Translations under genes and position numbers: made by a program
In this document: in pieces, positions 14,001-27,733 of the stretch
How the letters are laid out: each line of letters starts with the position of its first letter
Position numbering within the stretch: the stretch's first letter is position 1
Assembly: GCF_041260155.1 (NCBI RefSeq)
Contig: NC_091948.1
Location: forward strand, 1,972,001 to 2,036,000
Length of the DNA: 64,000 bases
Direction of reading: 5' to 3'
Source of the DNA: Ptychodera flava
Lineage: Eukaryota; Hemichordata; Enteropneusta; Ptychoderidae
Notes under the pieces: generated by a model
Database searches by the model: none
Told to the model about the DNA's origin: nothing
Seen by the model: only the letters and a program-made list of their open reading frames with translations

Positions 14001-17000
14001 CTCCTTTGTGTCCAAGACGTCTCCAAAACTATAAGAAATTCAAGTTCAAACGCATATACTCATATCAAGTGTAATTTTTATATTTCAACACTAAACATAG
14101 GTACATGTTTTAGAACCCAAGTACCATTTTTGTGGTTATATTTTTAAACACCTTTCCACTAAGTGATTTTCCACTAATGCCAAGATATATTGTTTTTAAT
14201 TTGGTTCAGGCTGATAGAGTTGGCAGTGAATTGAAAGCAATGGTGCAGGCACCCCCTGGCTATCATTTTGTTGGAGCTGATGTGGATTCCCAAGAACTCT
14301 GGATTGCATCACTTCTTGGCGATGCTAAATTTGCTGGTTTCCATGGTAATCAATTAAGGCATAACATTTCAGGTCCATGTGTTTGATGTCAAGTCATCTT
14401 TCTCTTCAAATGTAATATTTGCTCCTTGAATACAGAAAACCTTTGCTTTATAGAAGATAGTTTTTCAGTCACAAGTTCATGATCTCTCATGAACATACTT
14501 TTACCAGTTTGTCTCACTTAACAGAACACTGAAAACTGCCATGCAAAAGTCCATACTGAAAAACAAGATGTGTATTTGTTTAGTTATGCATGTGAATATT
14601 TTTTTCCAATGCATGGACAACAATTGATTATACATCTTCAAGCTTGGTGATTCCTTCCCACAACAGAAAGATATTACGCTACAAAAACTTCAATAAACTT
14701 TCCAAAATGGAATCACAAATTCATGAAATGTTAACAATACTGCAAGAACACTGGGCTCACACAAGGTCACATTCAGGTTCAAAGTTAGCCATCCTGTGGA
14801 CTACCGTCTCTTTATTACTGTAGGAAGCTCCCTGAACAAGCCAACATTATTTATTATTTCGCTCACTTCCCTTTCATTACACCTTTATAGCACTATAAGG
14901 TGTGCTTGTGATGACATGCCCACCCAGGACTGACTGTAGACTACCATTTGAATAACGCCCTCATCATTGCATATCAGAACTTACAGGTTGTTATTACAAG
15001 ATAGTTTCCAAAACAATAAACTGTAGTGTAGTATCGATGAATGGTTACCAAACTCAGTTTAGCATATTTATGTTGTTTTACTTTCTCAGGACATATAAAT
15101 TCCAAATTTTTAAGTGAAGCTTTACATTGGCCGCTAGGTCAGTATTTCCAAATGTCTCCAAAGATACATGTATCATTATACCTTCAAATTGCCCATATAT
15201 TTCTGGTACAACTGTAGTAACAAGCAGACATATCTTTCAATGAGTACTACTCCATTTAAGTTTGGAACAAAAATTATGAAAATAGTGGGAAAAGATGCAG
15301 CGTCTGAGGTTTTAACCCAGTTCGGTAATTCTTCTTCAGGTCCTGACATGTATTTGCTGGCCATGAAGTCATTCTCTGACAATGTTATGAAGCCATCCTT
15401 ATTGTCTCTACAGTATAAGCCAATCATACTTCAAACCAACACAACCTCAACAAAGTAGTCTGTGTTATTTCCATGTTGACAAATTCATCTCACTGTTGTA
15501 GCCTTCAAAACATTGATTTTATCGTTTCCACTCTTTCACAGGCTGTACAGCTTTTGGTTGGATGACTCTGCAAGGCAACAAGTCAGATCGTACAGACCTG
15601 CACAGTAAGACTGCTGACACTATCAATATAAGCAGGGACCAAGCTAAGGTGTGCATATTATTATATATTATAAAACCTATCTCAATGTTTCACCCAAAAA
15701 TAAGCATACTGATCATCAACATTTTGACATTGATCCTTCAATAATGAACTTGATTCATAACTTGGAATGGGGACAGTTTTTGTGGCAAAGAACGGTTAAA
15801 GTTGGATTTCTCATCCAATTTGTTTGTACCATTCTGCTGACACCATGGTTTATCAATATGCATGTTGACATTGCATGGCTCTCTCATGACAATTATAAGT
15901 ACATATTGATTGTCCTCATGATGTGATTGGTTGAAGTCTTGTGCCATTCAATGACTGACAATACAACATCGTCAGGCAAAGTCTAGTAGGCGGGTGAATA
16001 AGAAACTATTGTAACACTCCTCATTCAAATTCTCTGTTGTGATTCACTGTTTACGATCACATGGTATGCATCATTTTAGCCCTGATACATGCAAAAAGCC
16101 TGCTACCAATAGTTTTCAAAACTGCTGACCAGTTATGGTTCAGAACAACTGTTGCCTTGGTTAGTTTGAAAGTTGTCTATGCATGCGTGGTTTTCTAGAA
16201 TGCTAAAATGCAAGCTAGAGGAGTGATAGCAGAGGAACTTGTTGATGTTTCAGTGAGAAAGTTGTAAAAGGTGTATTACAAAGCACATATTGATTGACTT
16301 GCCATATTCAGACATAGCATATATTTGTATTTCATTGGGCTAGAGTCTCCCCAAAACAGTCATTTTCTTGAACCAGAAGGCTTAGGGTAATATGTGACTC
16401 TCAGTCAATGTATGCTGTTACCCTCATAGCTAAGCAATATGTGTATACTTGAAGTTTCCTTCAATCTACCTAAGTAGGTAATCTAGTAACTAGTTCTGTT
16501 TCTTATTCACAAGGTGTTCAACTATGGTAGAATCTATGGTGCTGGTCAACCGTTTGCTGTCAGGTTATTGATGCAATTCAACCACAGAATGTCGCCGGAA
16601 GAAGCCAAACAGAAAGCCCTCACTATGTACAAAGCAACAAAAGGAGTGAAAAAGTAAGCCGAGACATTGATATGCATGATACTTTCAGAATTATTCAGTA
16701 TTCTGAGTCACTGTTACAACTGTATTGATTCAGAAATCTACAAACTGGTGATCAAATATGATGTTCTGTTTGGATATTAATATTCAGGATGTTTTTGTGA
16801 AAGAAAAGAATAAGTTCATTCGGTTCACTTTTTATATCTCTGCTTGTAACAGAGATAAGGGAGACATTCTGAACTTACACACAAAGTAGAAAGATGATCC
16901 ATCTCTCAGAGGAAAAATTAATTAACACACTTTGCCATCACAGAAAATAAAACGATCCAGAAAGACTCGTTTGGGAGCATTTTTTGCACATGTATAGTCC

Positions 17001-20000
17001 GCACAGAATTAAGAAAAAGAAAAATTACATGTATGTTTTTCTTGAAATATTGTTTCTGTGGGATGAAGTCTTGAATACACATTCTTTATTGCCAACCCAA
17101 TCCTCGCCTCCACAGTCTCACTATTTTCAATAGTGTTACTTGACCCAAGTACAGGGGAGGGGTTGTAAAGGTCAGAACATTCCTTTTATAGATATTTAAC
17201 CCTTTTGCCTCCATGGTCTGGTCCAAAGCCATTGTTATCAATGGTGATTTTGGACCCTCTATGAGTGGATGCGGTGAACAGGCAAAAGGGGATTCCAATA
17301 CTGACATTGCTAAACGTTTTATTTCTGAGGTACAAGTTGAGACAAGATGTTAGAGAGGTGATCAAGAAGGTTCTGAACAGAACAAAACAACCCAGATGGG
17401 TGACATTGGAAGAACTGAAGAAAATAAGACGACAACTCCGAGCAATGTTAGACTGTGCGTCAAGAGACGATATCAGGTATGTATGGTTTTATTGTGTGGA
17501 AATAAATCTTTCCGTTTGTGACAGTGGTGTTCCCACCAAGATGAGACACAAGGTATGCACAATTACAGTAGCTGTCATTCATGCATTCATATCATTTATA
17601 TCATTTATAGCATATCTTAGTAAAGTTTTTCCACATGAAACTCATATTGACACTGTGTCAACAGAATCACTACACAACTAGTGAAGCTTTGTATGAATTT
17701 ATGTGATTTGTTTATATTGCTTCATTATAGGTATTGAATTGAGTCATACAACACATGCCGTGGACACTTCTCAAGTATACTTACAGAATTTTACAGATGT
17801 TGCAAGAATAATCATTCTTGTTTGATTCCATTCTCAGATCACCAAGTGTTTTCCTGTGTAATAGCATCATATCCGTGGATTTTTATCCCTTTGAGTGCCG
17901 AAGTCAATATTTGTTGTATTTTTAAAACATACCCCAGTCAATTTTTTTTCAGATTTTTGCCAAAATTTTGATAAAAAACTAGCCAATGAAGTCTGATGTC
18001 CATTTGGTCTAAAGTAATCAAAAAATTGCAAAAAATTCATAAAAATTGATAGAATGTAACACGAAAATGTGGATGGGAAAAATTACAGCACTCAAAGGGT
18101 TAATTTCAAAAATTGATATCAAGTGGAAGTTATTTCTGGCCATTTTTGCTCAATTTCAGTGACAACATCAACCTGATTGAAATGATTGATCTTAACAGCA
18201 TCAGTTTAACAGAAACCAAAGAATGGAAAATTGGCAGGTAATGTCAAATTGATTTTCTACCATACAGAGGGAGAAAATACTGCAATTTCAATACCACCTA
18301 CCATGAATTACTCACTAGTAAAGAAGAAAGATTATTAAAAAATTGTAACACACATGAATTGTTCTGAAATTCAAGTTGTGTAACAGTTGTAAATGCAAGG
18401 TTCTCAGCATCAAGAGGTTGTTGAATGGCACAAACATGTCAGCATTTGTTTCTATATGCAGCCTACAATTTCATTCTGTGAAGATTGAGTTTCATGTCCT
18501 GTGTCATGACTATTGTAATAAACGTACCAACTTTGAGGCTCCTCAATGTAACCCTACAAAGTTATACATAACCTAAACCTGTATGGTAATTATATAATAG
18601 TGACTTTGATTTGTCAAACAAATGATTGATTGAATAAACCTTGTTTACATAAGGAAGGCAAAGAAGTTACATTTCAAAGCCACTCACAAAACTTTAGAAC
18701 ATGTTCAAGTGATATTTCTCCTCAAAAAGATGAATCTCTGAAATATTTTGCATTTCACCCAAATACAGTATAACAAACTGAAAACATTTGACCTAATTCA
18801 AGTTCAAAGATTACACAACTGGTGGTTTGACATATAGAACTACAATCCTACAGTAGGTTAAATCAACTAACAAAGAGTACTGAAAAAATTTATCACATTA
18901 CTGTAGCTATTGATCAAAAGATTTTTTCTGGTATGTCTTTCATCAAAATTTACACTCTCTAAAAGACAAAGTGAAAGATGGTATCAATTTTCATACTTAA
19001 TGAAACTGATAGATAACAATCTCAAAAACATCAAAACTCTGCATTTAACTATAAAAAATGTAGTGCATGATAAATTATATACTCCTACATACCTACACTA
19101 CAAGAAACATCTTTTTTTACTACCTTCTTTATTTGGAAAAACAACTGTAGAGACTCCCACATGAAAATAAATGACAAAGTTCTGGTTGTATAGCTGGAGA
19201 AAAAATGTCAGTTTGTTACATATGGCACATGTATAATTGTGATTATTTCCACACGTGACGGACATGTTATCATTTGCTCTTTCAATCATTGGCTTTTTAG
19301 CTCCGCTGTCAGCGACGCGGAGCTTATCAAATAGGTTGATTATCCGGCGTCGTCCGGCGTCCGTCGTCCGTCGTCGTCCGTCAACAATTGCCTTCTCCTC
19401 TAAAACCACAAGTCCAATTGCTTTGAAATTTTATATGCAGTTCACTTGGGGTGACCTCACTTCAGTTTGTTCAAATCATGGTGAAATTTGCATATTTGTA
19501 TTTTTGGGCATTTTTTGGTGTTTTTGGTAAAAAAATCTTCTTCTCTAAACCGCTTGTCCGATTGCTTTGAAATTTGATATGCAGTTTGCTTAGGGTGACT
19601 GAAACCAGATTTGTAAAAATGATGGTGAAATTTGCATATTTGTATTTGTAAGGCAATTTTTGTCATTTTTGGTAAAAAAATCTTTAAAAATCTTCTTCTT
19701 CAAACTACTGGTCAGATAGCTTTTATATTTGGTACATATGTCCCTAGGGATGATCTATTTCAGATTTGTTCAAATTGTGCAGAAATATGCAAATTTGCAT
19801 TTTTAAGGCAATTTTTGCCATTTTTGGTCAAAAAATGTATTTCTCAAAAAGTACTGGTCTGATAGTTTTGAAATTTGGTATACAGGTTTCTATAGACGAA
19901 CTAAGTAATATATATTGAATTTCTGATGAAATCTGTAATTTTGTATTTTTGGGGCAATTTTTGCCATTTTTGGTCAAAAAATGTGTATTTCCAAAACTAC

Positions 20001-23000
20001 TCATCTGATAGCTTTGAAATTTAGTATACAGGTTCCTACAGATGAAGTAAATGATATTTATGGAAATAATGATGAAATCTGCAATTTTGTAATTTTGGGG
20101 CAATTTTTGCCATTTTTGGTCAAAAAATGTGTTTCTCATAAAGTACTGGTCTAACAGCTTTGAAATTTGGTACACAGGTTTCTACAGATAAGCTACGTAA
20201 TATATTTTGAATTTCTGATGAAATCTGTAATTTTGTATTTTTGGGCAATTTTTGCCATTTTTGGACAAAAAATGTGTATTTCCAAAACTACTTATCTGAT
20301 AGCTTTGAAATTTGGTATACAGGTTTCCATAGATGAACTAAATGATATTTATTGAAATAATGATGACATCTGCAATTTTGAATTTTAGGGCAATTTTTCT
20401 CATTTTTGGTCAAAAAATTTTAGCCACTTTTTTCTGGCCACTGCATTGAGTTATCAAAGATTTCCACCTTCTTCATCAACATGTGTCAAAAATAGTTATT
20501 CTGTACATAAACACAGCGGAGCTATATCGGCCGCTAGGTCGCTTGTTCAAGGATGTTATTAAACTGTATGATAAAACCAATAACATATGGTAACTTTTTG
20601 TTTTATGGTGATCCAAATTTGAAACTTATGGTAAACTAGTTAATTACAATACAAGTTCCAACATATATTAATCATATTTTGTGAATGATACAGGCCCTCC
20701 AGATTTGGAAATATCATTTTCAAGCATGATGACCCATCACAGAGTCCGAGAAGGGCCTATGCTAGCAAGTGTCACTGAGTTTTAAATGTAAATTTGACCT
20801 TCTCCTGTATCCTCTCGGGAAAAGAGACCTTTGAAATATGGCAAAAATGTATTTTTTCATTGGTCAATTTTAGTGTTCATAGCTGTCATCAGCATGGCTA
20901 GTATTTTCTATTATATTACCATGCCCTGTCCATCGCGTTTTAATTGGTCAAGCTGAACCACGTGACTGCCCACAAATACACAGTAATGGTTTGTTTTCAT
21001 GCCCGTGAATATGAATAATACCGGTAGCATAAATATAGGTATACCACACGAACATGCTACGGCTTCTGAAAACGCTCAGTGTCTAAGCGTGTGGGAATTT
21101 TCGAAGCATTTTTTTTTCTCGTTTGATTTGGCAAATTATCAGCAAATACCTCAATACTTCAAGTTACCCCTTTCTTCTCAATCGTTTCCTGGAGTATCAA
21201 AGTCATACGAACGAAAATGATGAAAAATTTCGATGCAAAATCGTGCATCGGCGAGAGCAGCGGCCATGTTTTCAACGCGCTATTTTTAGACCACTGAGCC
21301 TGTGTATACACAGCGTACTATCGCATTTGAGCCCAAGCGTATAGAGACTGAAAGTATTCATAGATAGATAGCCCATGATTCGACCTTTATTTTCATGTTT
21401 TTCGTTTGAATTTTGGCCAAATAGTCGCTTTTTTAGCGAGTTTTGAATTTTTTAAAGCCTCTAAAAACATTAAAATGACTTTTAATTAACAAACGAAATA
21501 AAAAAATAAGAAATTTAATTAATTATCTACAAAATAAAAATATTTTTGACAAGCTGAATCATGCAGCTCAAAAGCGAACAATCATCATTTTGGAGGAGTG
21601 TGAGCGATTTTCGCGGGGATTCCCCAGATCTGCCATTCATAGCTGCGGCGCTCGAAAACGCAGTCAGTTTCTGTGAAACGGGATGAAATTTTCTCTCAGC
21701 TAGGCGTTTCTAGTTACTCTTTAGAAATGTTACTTATTTATCAGTTGTTGTTTTACCGTTTCATGACATTTTTTTTTTATTCAATCACTTGTTGACCTGA
21801 AAAACAACGATATTTAGTACTCTTTTTCTGCAGTCTTTAGTGAGTAGCTGCCGGTACGGCTGTCAAAATACAATCCTTTTCAAAGAACTTTTTGAGTGAT
21901 TTTGTAAATGAACATTCTGAACCATAGTGTAATGTTATGCTTGGAATTTTGTTGCTTTTGAGATTAATTCGTAAATATTTTTATAATGATTGTTTAAGTT
22001 ATAGTTATTTTTTGTGTTCCTTTCCATTATCAAACATCGACAAGAATGAAACTACATGTAGCCCCAATCACTTAAATGAGAATTATGTGTTACTTTCTGG
22101 TTTTGTAATAGGTAAAGAAAAAGATAAGTTGATTTCTTTGATCCTTTCTACATATTGGTATTTTTTCCTGGTTGAAAGTTACTAATTCCTCGATCCTTAG
22201 TCTCTACAATCTTAGGAAAAAATGAAACGATTGATTTAATAAAGAAACTTTATTGTGACACAGTTCAGTCATTTTCATTACTCTGAAGTTTAAAATTCAG
22301 TGTGCTATACTCCTATCTTGGCAGTGCTGAACTCTTCTGTTGTAGTATCTGCAATTGAAGATTACTTCACAACAGTTTCAAATTCCATTTACTTTCAATT
22401 TGATTTTTTCCAACAACCAAAAAATATTGTGGATCATGGTAAGATTAAAACCTCACATATTCTAATGGTACAGTAATATCAAATTATATAATTGAGGCGT
22501 TAATAAAAAAACAAAAAATGCATGTTTAGGAAATTATGAAAATGTAAATCAGAGCTGTTGAAGATCATTTAATTTTCAGGTGTTGCAAAATCATTGTGTA
22601 TATAAGTATGTCCAGTGGCAGTTCTGAGATGAGCTGTCTTGGCATACAAAGGAATTTGTTGATAACTGATAATTTAATTAAAAGAATGGTCGCCATGGCA
22701 ACATTTGGTGTAGGTTATTTTTGCGAAAGTAGATATTCCTTCATCAAAATTTTGATATGAACTTCATAAACATTTCAAAACTTTAAATTTTCATAGCCAG
22801 TGATTAACTAACCATGCCATGACATGCAGGTTCTCAGCATATCTACATATGTATACCCCACCAGCACTCATCCAAAGGAAGAAATTTGCATAAATGGGTT
22901 TTTCTGTCACATTTTTTCATCATTTAGAGTAGTTTTGTTGCTGAATGTTCATTGGTACTCATAACAAAGGGTTTTCTACAGATAAAAACCCAGAAAAGAT

Positions 23001-26000
23001 GGTCTGACACTATGAAATATTCGCTCAGACTTTGCGTATACATTTGTACATGGTAACTTTTCATATTTTATCACCCAAGGCCAATGTGAATGTCATTTTT
23101 TGTACAAAAGTGACATTTTTGGTCAAAATTACAATGATCTGGGAAGAAAGTTTACCATATATCTATTTGAAACTTGTTGAAAAATTGTTTTTCTTTGCTG
23201 ATAGGCTTTGTTTGTACTTTTTAAATGTCAATGTTCTTGACTAGACTTTGACAAACATGGCTAATTTTCATATTTTACCCTATTTTTGGTTGTCCGGCAA
23301 AGGCACATTTTGCAGTTAAGTCAAATTTCATTCTACATTTCTGACTATCTAATTACATTTCCTGCGTGAACTTTCCTTTTTTTTAATTACACTACAGTAG
23401 TAGTGCATATAGATTAACAATGCTTTGTAAGTTCACCAATAATTTTGCATCAGAATGACTGTAAATCTGCCAAAATTTGTATTTTTCAGTCATTTTGTAA
23501 ATTTTCCGCGATGCAGAATCAGACAAACTGTCATATTTGGATGCGTTTACGTCAAAGAGTAAATTTCCTTTGGTCAAAGATTTAATTATTTTGTAAAAAG
23601 AAGTTACTTTTAAATACTTTAGCAACATATTTGTTACAGAGTCATGTATTTCAGGGAAAACAAGCCCATTAAAATATATAATTTCAGCAATTTTAACTTT
23701 TTTCAATACTATGACCTTCGGCCGCGAGGTTTTACATACACAAAAATCTTCATAACTTTTGAATGACTGAACCGATTTTGACCAGATAAAAAGCATTTTT
23801 CATCATTTTCCAAGCACTCTTTGGAAATTGCATTAAAAAAGCAATTTAGTGATTTTAAAATTTTCACTTGGAATACCTAATAAATATTAACTTTACGGCT
23901 AAAACGAAAATTGTGATTTGAACAAAGATCATAATCAATCACAAAATAAAATGGAGCACTTGTGAGCCAAGTTTAGACACTTTTTTCAAAAAAAAATCTC
24001 CGGATTTGCAAAATTTTTGCAGTGTGCACGACTCACCAACAGGTTCTGGGGCCCCGTTGTCGTTCGCACGGGAAATTTTTCTTAATTTTGATAGTTTTTC
24101 GGGGTTTGTTGATAATATAATGGAAATAACAGACTCCGTGCTGACCATTAACGTTTATTTATGGGCGCGGGCGAGAGGAAAGCCAAATTAACGGGCTCAG
24201 CAAGCCTCGCCCATTAATTTTTGGCTTTCCTCTCGCCCTTGCCCATAAATAAACGTTAATGGTCAGCGCGTCGTCCGTTATTTCTATAATATTCGACAAC
24301 CATTACATGTCATTTGTGGAAATGCATACATCAAAATGTATTTCTAAGTCAAGTATCTGCAACAAGCACACAGTCTTTTTCTTAAAAGCTAGCAATTTCT
24401 CACTCCCTTCAGTGTTATGATATGAGTACCCTGATGAACAATACAAAGGGATTATCCAATATAAAAATAATCAGGCAATTGCACGTACATTTAACTATCA
24501 ATGTAGGATTCCATCATCATCATTCCATTTTCATCGAGGTTTCAAACTAAATGCCAGGAATCCTTCTCATGACAACTTGGTTTGTAACTTTAAAAAATTT
24601 TCTGTGGTGCATACAAAGTATTGTACATTGCCATATCATGATATTCATAATTGTTAACTTCATCTTAGACCAATCATTCACAGGAATACAATCACTCACA
24701 CTCATTCTTTAAGACTTTGAGGCAATGATTGTTGAAGTCAGCAACCACCACTCTCATATCATCCATCACAGCCAGATCAAGTGGTTGATCTAAAGCATCC
24801 TCAGGTCTGTCAATGCGGCAGACAAAGTTTCCCAATGCATCAAATTTCTGTACATTCCTATTTTTCTGGTCACTTACATACAAATATCCTGCTTCATCAA
24901 GTACCACTCCTGTCGGCCAGTAGAGTTTGCCTTCACCCTGACCAAAGTCCCCAAATTCATACATGAACTCACCCTCTGCAGTAAATGCTTGGATACGATA
25001 ATTGTTTGTATCTGATACAAATAATGTTCCAGATTTATTAATTGCCAAGTAATAGGGGCCATTGAACTTTCCCTGTTTTCTGCCATAGCTACCAAAAGAT
25101 TTAACATACTGAAATTCTGCAGTGTATTTCTTGATGCAGTGGCCCTTTTTGTTAGAGGAAGTACTTGTCCACCCATCCCAGTCACTCACATAAACACTGC
25201 CGTCCACTGGACTGACAGCAACACCCATAGGGTTCTTCACTTCTTTCCCAAAGCACCCAAGCAGTGACCCATTCTCATCACTGACAACTACCTGTTGATT
25301 GTCTCTGTCTGTCATGATGTATTTGTCATCGGCTAATACTGCTACATCCCTTGGTCTGAAAGGCTTGTCAAACTCGGTGAATGTAAAGTTTAGTTTACAA
25401 TTTCCATCCCTGTCAGTGATTTGTACTCTGTTGTTCCCAGTATCAGCCGTGACAATATCTCCATGTCTATTTGTGCTGACTCCAGTTGGAAAATTGAACT
25501 GCCCTTCCCCATCACCTCTGCCTCCGATGACCTTTATCAAGCGTTTTCCTCCATATTCAGAAACTGAATCACGGATAGGCATGTTTTCTTTACCCAGAGA
25601 AGAATTACCAGTCTCCTGAGGAAGTGATCTGATTTGGAATATACCAGATTGACATGTATACATAGTTTTTTCAATTTCCATTGAATTTTCATCATAAGTG
25701 ATGAGCTCTGTTAATAATGGTTCTTCCAGTTTCCCAATCTTTGTAGGCAATCTAATACTTCCTATTTCAACATACTGCTTAGCAGAATAAAACTCGGGCA
25801 GATCAGTTTCATAGGTTACATCTGTCTTCATAGAGATCAATAGTTTGACATGATCAACAATGTCCTGCTTGATTGACATCATCTGAGCAGCTGTCCCATG
25901 ATGCACCAGGGCTTCTAGGTAATCACACAAACTCGATATGTTACCATGTTTCATTTCCCAGTCATCTATTTCAACGTCCTCACGCTTCAGTCTCTGTGCA

Positions 26001-27681
26001 TATTCTTCTTTCAACTTCTCTATCAATCGTTTCTCTTCCCTTTGTGCGCTCTGAATAACCTCAGCTGTCCTCTTTTTCACTTTCACTTCTTCCTTCTGAC
26101 ACTTCGCAGCCAGTTTCTCTTTGTTCAGTTTTGCAGCTGACTCACATCTTTCTACTGCCTTCTCTGTGTCTCTCATCTGACTGGCAAGGTCCATCAGTTG
26201 TTTGGCATACTCATCAGCTGCCTCTTGCAGGTCCCTGTGGATGTGTTCCATACTGCGGTGTTTTATTATAGCACAGTCTGTGCATACTACTACTTTGCAT
26301 GTCTCACAGTACAACCTCACCAAGTTGTCAGGGTGGCTATTACAATATATCTTTTGTTGTAGCAACAGATTAGAAGATATGGCTTCCTGATATCCCTCAA
26401 GTGTCATGACTTTATGACCCGGTAGAAATCTTGTGTGTGACTTGTAGCAAAATGTGCACAAGTGTGTACCACAGTCGATACACCAATGTGTGCCTTCGTT
26501 TACTTCACATCCATTACACACTGCTGGCTTTTTGTCATCGTCTGTAGGCCGCTGTTTGTTGTAAAGCTCCACCAGTGAGTTAATAAAGAAGTTAGCTTTC
26601 AGCTGAGCCACTCCACCCTCGGAAAGCTTACACAGCATGCCACAGGTTGGGCATTTCAGCTTACCTTCTTTCTTCACAAGAGCTGTCAGACATGGTTCAC
26701 AGAAAGAATGAATGCATGGCAGTATTTTCGGTGTCTTGAACTGTTCCAGACAGAGGGCACATGCAAGGAAGTCTTCACCAAGCTTATTCAGTACCTTGTC
26801 CAGTTCTGAAACGTCCCTAGAAGCAGCAGCCATGTTTAACAGACTGCTGTAAAAATCATTCAGGTTATCGACTGTTTTACGATCTGACAAAACCCTGCAC
26901 AACTGTACTACAGTCAATTATTTACCAGCTGTAAAAGTTAATGTTTGACCTAGAATTAAAGTTATATGGGGTCACAGACTGTTGACAACATGCTTGCATA
27001 GTGTCAACTAGAAATAAGATTAGTCCATAGGTCTTTTTAAAGTCTGCTTTGAACAATATGCAAAAGATGTGTTAATAGACAGGTGTCCACTGCTGCCGAA
27101 TCTCAGCTCTCAATACAGTGTAAAATGCTACATGCATTTTAAAGCCGCACTTTTCAATCCCAGGTTCTCGCATTAGTGAAGTTCTCCTCTTAGTCAAACA
27201 CTTGGCCAGTACGATGTTTGATTTCTATAACATTAATTACACAAACTGATCTAAACCTTTTGCTAATCCTGCAAACAGAGTTTATACAAGCGTTTGGCGT
27301 TTGATTGATGGTCGGTTCAAATCGCCAATGGTCATTGTTTCCCCACTACCAACGCTCGAATTTCCTACAAAATTGTCTTCCAGTCGCATTAGACTTTGAA
27401 TATAACCACAGAGTTTGATTGGCAGCAGCTTTACGCTGACCGCTTGGCAGTCTGTCTGCATTTTTGCGGCCGGGCAAAACTAAAAAGTGATGCATTTTCT
27501 GGAGAGTGTGCCCGCGTGTTGCCTGTTTGGAGTCCACTTACACAATAAGCGCCGGCATAGCTTCGCGTCCATTTAAAGGGAGGCTCAGCCTTTAAGGTAG
27601 AATGAACCTTGGCGTAGGTATTCAGACTTTCAAACTTTTTCAATACATTTTTGTTCTACCACTTGTGGGGGGGGTTGGGCA

Positions 27682-27733
<52 letters not shown>

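Noticed and set aside
19404..20430. CRISPR-like array
   Set aside because: Units are about 145 bp, diverged throughout with no constant repeat and unique spacer pattern, in a eukaryotic intron.
25299..25619. Plus-strand ORFs within the TRIM gene
   Set aside because: Shadows of the TRIM coding frame.
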